Assembly (NCBI GenBank): GCA_943327965.2
Contig: CALPYQ020000048.1
Coordinates: 1-8,379 of the forward strand
DNA: 8,379 nt
Direction: 5' to 3'
DNA from: Singulisphaera sp. GP187
Lineage (GTDB): Bacteria > Pseudomonadota > Gammaproteobacteria > Burkholderiales > Burkholderiaceae_C
A program made the translations under genes and the position numbers. Shown here one piece after another: positions 6,314-8,379 of the stretch (the stretch's first letter is position 1; every line of letters begins with the position of its first letter). A model generated the notes under the pieces. That model did not search any database and was not told the origin of the DNA. It saw nothing but the letters and a program-made list of their open reading frames with translations.

Positions 6314-7609
6314 TTAGTCGTAAACCTCAGCCTCTGGATCGGTGGCTTCCATCTCGTAACTGGCGGCCAGCATGGCCAAGCGACCAATCACGCCGTACAT
6401 GTAGAAACGGTTGGGCACACTGGCGCCTGGTTTCATGCCAGGCTGGGGCAAGTGAGGGGTTTCAGCAAAGGCCAAGGGCACAAAACTGGCGCCAGGCGCA
6501 TTCAGGTTTTCGTCCACGCCACGTTCTGCATGGACGCGGTAAAAACCGCCCACCACATAGCGGTCCATCATGTAAACCACCGGTTCTGCCACCGCATCGT
6601 TCATGCGTTCGTTGGTGAGCACGCCCTCTTGAATGATGACGTCGCTAACCACCTGGCCGTCTTTGATGATGCTCATCTTGTTGCGCGTTTTGCGGTTGAG
6701 CACATCCAAGTCAGACACATCGCGCACGGTCATGATACCCATGCCGTAGGTGCCGTTGTCGGCCTTCACCACGACAAAGGGCTTTTCATTGATGCCGTAC
6801 TCTTTGTACTTGCGTTTGATCTTGGTCAGCAAGGCGTCCACATTGCTGCGCAAGGCCTCAATGCCAATGCCCTCAGCAAAATTGACATCGCCACATTGGC
6901 TGAACATGGGGTTGATGAGCCAAGGGTCGATGCCCAGCAACTTGCCAAAGCGTTTGGCCACTTCTTCGTAGCTTTGAAAGTGCAACGTTTTGCGGCGCAC
7001 GCTCCAACCTGCATGCAATGGCGGCAGCAAATGCTGTTCGTGCAACTCTTCCAAAATTCCGGGTGCGCCAGCTGACAAATCGTTGTTCAGCAAGATGGTG
7101 CAGGGGTCAAAATCTTTGAGGCCAACCCGATGCTTGGTGCGAAGGACTGGCTCCAAAGTAACCTGCTCGCCGCCCGGCAATTCAATGGTGGTGGCTTCCT
7201 TGATTTCTGGATTGATAGAGCCAATGCGCACATTCAGGCCCGCCATGTGGAAGATGCGCTGCAACTGCACCACATTGCTCAGGTAAAACGTATTGCGCGT
7301 GTGGTTCTCAGGAATGATCAAGAGGTTCTTGGCCTCAGGGCAGATTTTTTCGATGGCTGCTTGCGCCGCCTGCACGGCCAATGGCAACATTTCGGGCGAT
7401 AAATTGTTCCAACCCCCTGGAAACAAATTGGTATCAACAGGTGCCAACTTAAAGCCCGCATTGCGAATGTCCACCGATGTGTAGATGGGGGGCGTGTGCT
7501 CCATCCACTCCAACCTGAACCAGCGCTCAATGGCGGGCATGGAGTCGAGCACGCGTTGCTCGAGTTCGTTGATGGGGCCGTTCAAAGCCGTGACTAAATG
7601 CGGAACCAT
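6314..7609 (-). CDS. gshA: Glutamate-cysteine ligase, proteobacterial ATP-grasp type
   Basis: This enzyme joins glutamate and cysteine through a gamma-peptide bond using ATP, the first and committed step of glutathione synthesis in the cytosol. The 431 residues match the GshA family known from betaproteobacteria and Acidithiobacillus, which is distinct from the E. coli-type enzyme. Recognisable blocks are VDTNLFPGGWNNL (58-70), IPENHTRN (99-106), LLNNDLSAG (173-181), the glycine-rich VVVKADNGTYGMGIMTV (279-295), and YRVHAERGVDENLN (357-370). The ATG at 7609 has AAGG 7 bases upstream (AAGGCGCTT before ATG). It follows proA by only 17 bases, so the two are almost certainly one transcript. Glutathione synthetase (gshB), often close to gshA in related bacteria, is not in this window; kup follows instead. 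The last residues are acidic (ATDPEAEVYD). Confidence 0.95.
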   Translation of the reverse strand: MVPHLVTALNGPINELEQRVLDSMPAIERWFRLEWMEHTPPIYTSVDIRNAGFKLAPVDTNLFPGGWNNLSPEMLPLAVQAAQAAIEKICPEAKNLLIIPENHTRNTFYLSNVVQLQRIFHMAGLNVRIGSINPEIKEATTIELPGGEQVTLEPVLRTKHRVGLKDFDPCTILLNNDLSAGAPGILEELHEQHLLPPLHAGWSVRRKTLHFQSYEEVAKRFGKLLGIDPWLINPMFSQCGDVNFAEGIGIEALRSNVDALLTKIKRKYKEYGINEKPFVVVKADNGTYGMGIMTVRDVSDLDVLNRKTRNKMSIIKDGQVVSDVIIQEGVLTNERMNDAVAEPVVYMMDRYVVGGFYRVHAERGVDENLNAPGASFVPLAFAETPHLPQPGMKPGASVPNRFYMYGVIGRLAMLAASYEMEATDPEAEVYD

Positions 7610-7626
7610 AAGCGCCTTGTGTGTAA

Positions 7627-8379
7627 TTAATTTCGAACTTCGCCTTCGCCCAGTACCACGTACTTGAGCGAGGTGAGCCCTTCAATGCCAACAGGTCCAC
7701 GTGCGTGGAACTTGTCGGTAGAAATGCCAATTTCTGCACCCAAGCCAAATTCAAAACCATCGGCAAAACGGGTGCTGGTATTGACCATCACGCTGGCTGA
7801 ATCGACCTCACGCAAAAACCGCTGGGCGTTCATGTGGTTGCGGGTCAGGATGGCATCGGTGTGATGGCTTGAATAGTGGTTAATGTGCGAGATGGCCTGA
7901 TCCAAGCCCTCCACCACTTTGATGCTGATGATGGGCGCCAAATATTCTTCATACCAATCTTGTTCGGTGGCATCGACCAATTTGGCACCCGCTACCTGCG
8001 ACAAGATGGCTTTTGACTTGGGGCAGCAACGCATCTCAACGCCTTTTTCTGCGTAGATTTTGCCAATCAATGGCAAAAATTCGGCAGCCACCCCATGCGC
8101 CACCAACAAACCTTCGCTGGCATTGCAGGGACTGTACTTTTGGGTTTTGGCGTTGTCGGCCACCTTAACGGCCATGGCCACATCGCAGGGGTCATCGACG
8201 TAGGTGTGGCAGTTGCCATCGAGGTGTTTGATGACCGGTACTTTGGCATCACGGCTAATGCGCTCAATGAGACTTTTGCCGCCGCGCGGAATGATGACGT
8301 CCACATACGCGGGCATGGCAATCAGATGGCCAACCGCTTCGCGGTCGGTGGTTTGCACCAACTGAACGGCATCGGCAGG
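7627..8379 (-). CDS. proA: Glutamate-5-semialdehyde dehydrogenase (gamma-glutamyl phosphate reductase), C-terminal part
   Basis: This enzyme reduces gamma-glutamyl phosphate to glutamate-5-semialdehyde with NADPH, the second step of proline synthesis. The window holds the last 250 residues; the gene begins beyond the right edge and the frame is open to it (first visible residues [19 protein letters not shown]). Compared with the roughly 420-residue family, the N-terminal cofactor-binding part is missing from view. Visible blocks include [20 protein letters not shown], the catalytic Cys in [12 protein letters not shown] (residue 85 of the fragment), SDAILTRN-like [23 protein letters not shown] (given here as two overlapping parts: HTDAILTRN and [10 protein letters not shown]), and the C-terminal [11 protein letters not shown] and [11 protein letters not shown]. 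The gene is intact as far as seen and leads the proA-gshA unit. Confidence 0.96.
   Translation of the reverse strand, partial: PADAVQLVQTTDREAVGHLIAMPAYVDVIIPRGGKSLIERISRDAKVPVIKHLDGNCHTYVDDPCDVAMAVKVADNAKTQKYSPCNASEGLLVAHGVAAEFLPLIGKIYAEKGVEMRCCPKSKAILSQVAGAKLVDATEQDWYEEYLAPIISIKVVEGLDQAISHINHYSSHHTDAILTRNHMNAQRFLREVDSASVMVNTSTRFADGFEFGLGAEIGISTDKFHARGPVGIEGLTSLKYVVLGEGEVRN

Noticed and set aside
6275..7075. Open frame of 266 codons opposite gshA
   Set aside because: Its composition is dominated by His, Val and Ala as expected for the complement of a coding strand, and no motif is visible. The minus strand carries a clear GshA.

Overview
This window looks like an ordinary chromosomal stretch of a betaproteobacterium, most likely Burkholderiales and probably Comamonadaceae-like. 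I base that on the proteobacterial ATP-grasp-type glutamate-cysteine ligase (GshA family), the NodIJ-type ABC-2 exporter, the Kup transporter, moderate GC content and tightly packed genes. I found no rRNA, tRNA, CRISPR array, insertion sequence or phage gene. The genus is not resolved.

Layout. Minus strand, 2159 down to 1: a NodI-type ATPase and a NodJ-type permease overlap by ATGA, followed after 38 bases by a 3-hydroxybutyryl-CoA dehydrogenase that runs off the left edge. Divergent from these, on the plus strand (2292-3347), is a solitary gentisate 1,2-dioxygenase with a TTG start. Its candidate promoter carries a 16-base palindrome over the -10 element. Next, also on the plus strand (3436-4278), is phosphatidylserine decarboxylase, preceded by a perfect 10-bp inverted repeat. 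It converges on a minus-strand run that reads proA (cut by the right edge), gshA, kup. No gap between genes exceeds 300 bases.

How the genes work together. ProA and GshA both draw on gamma-activated glutamate (towards proline and glutathione), and Kup imports potassium. The proA-gshA-kup run therefore plausibly serves osmotic and redox balance, though this is inference. Gentisate dioxygenase opens the ring of gentisate; the isomerase and hydrolase that complete that pathway are not here. The exporter's substrate is unknown.

No new multi-gene system is evident. The points most worth a second look are non-coding: the palindrome between the exporter and the dioxygenase, a terminator-like hairpin whose U-tract directly abuts the GTG start of kup, the inverted repeat before psd, and a 12-bp tandem repeat that supplies both stop codons at the psd/kup junction.
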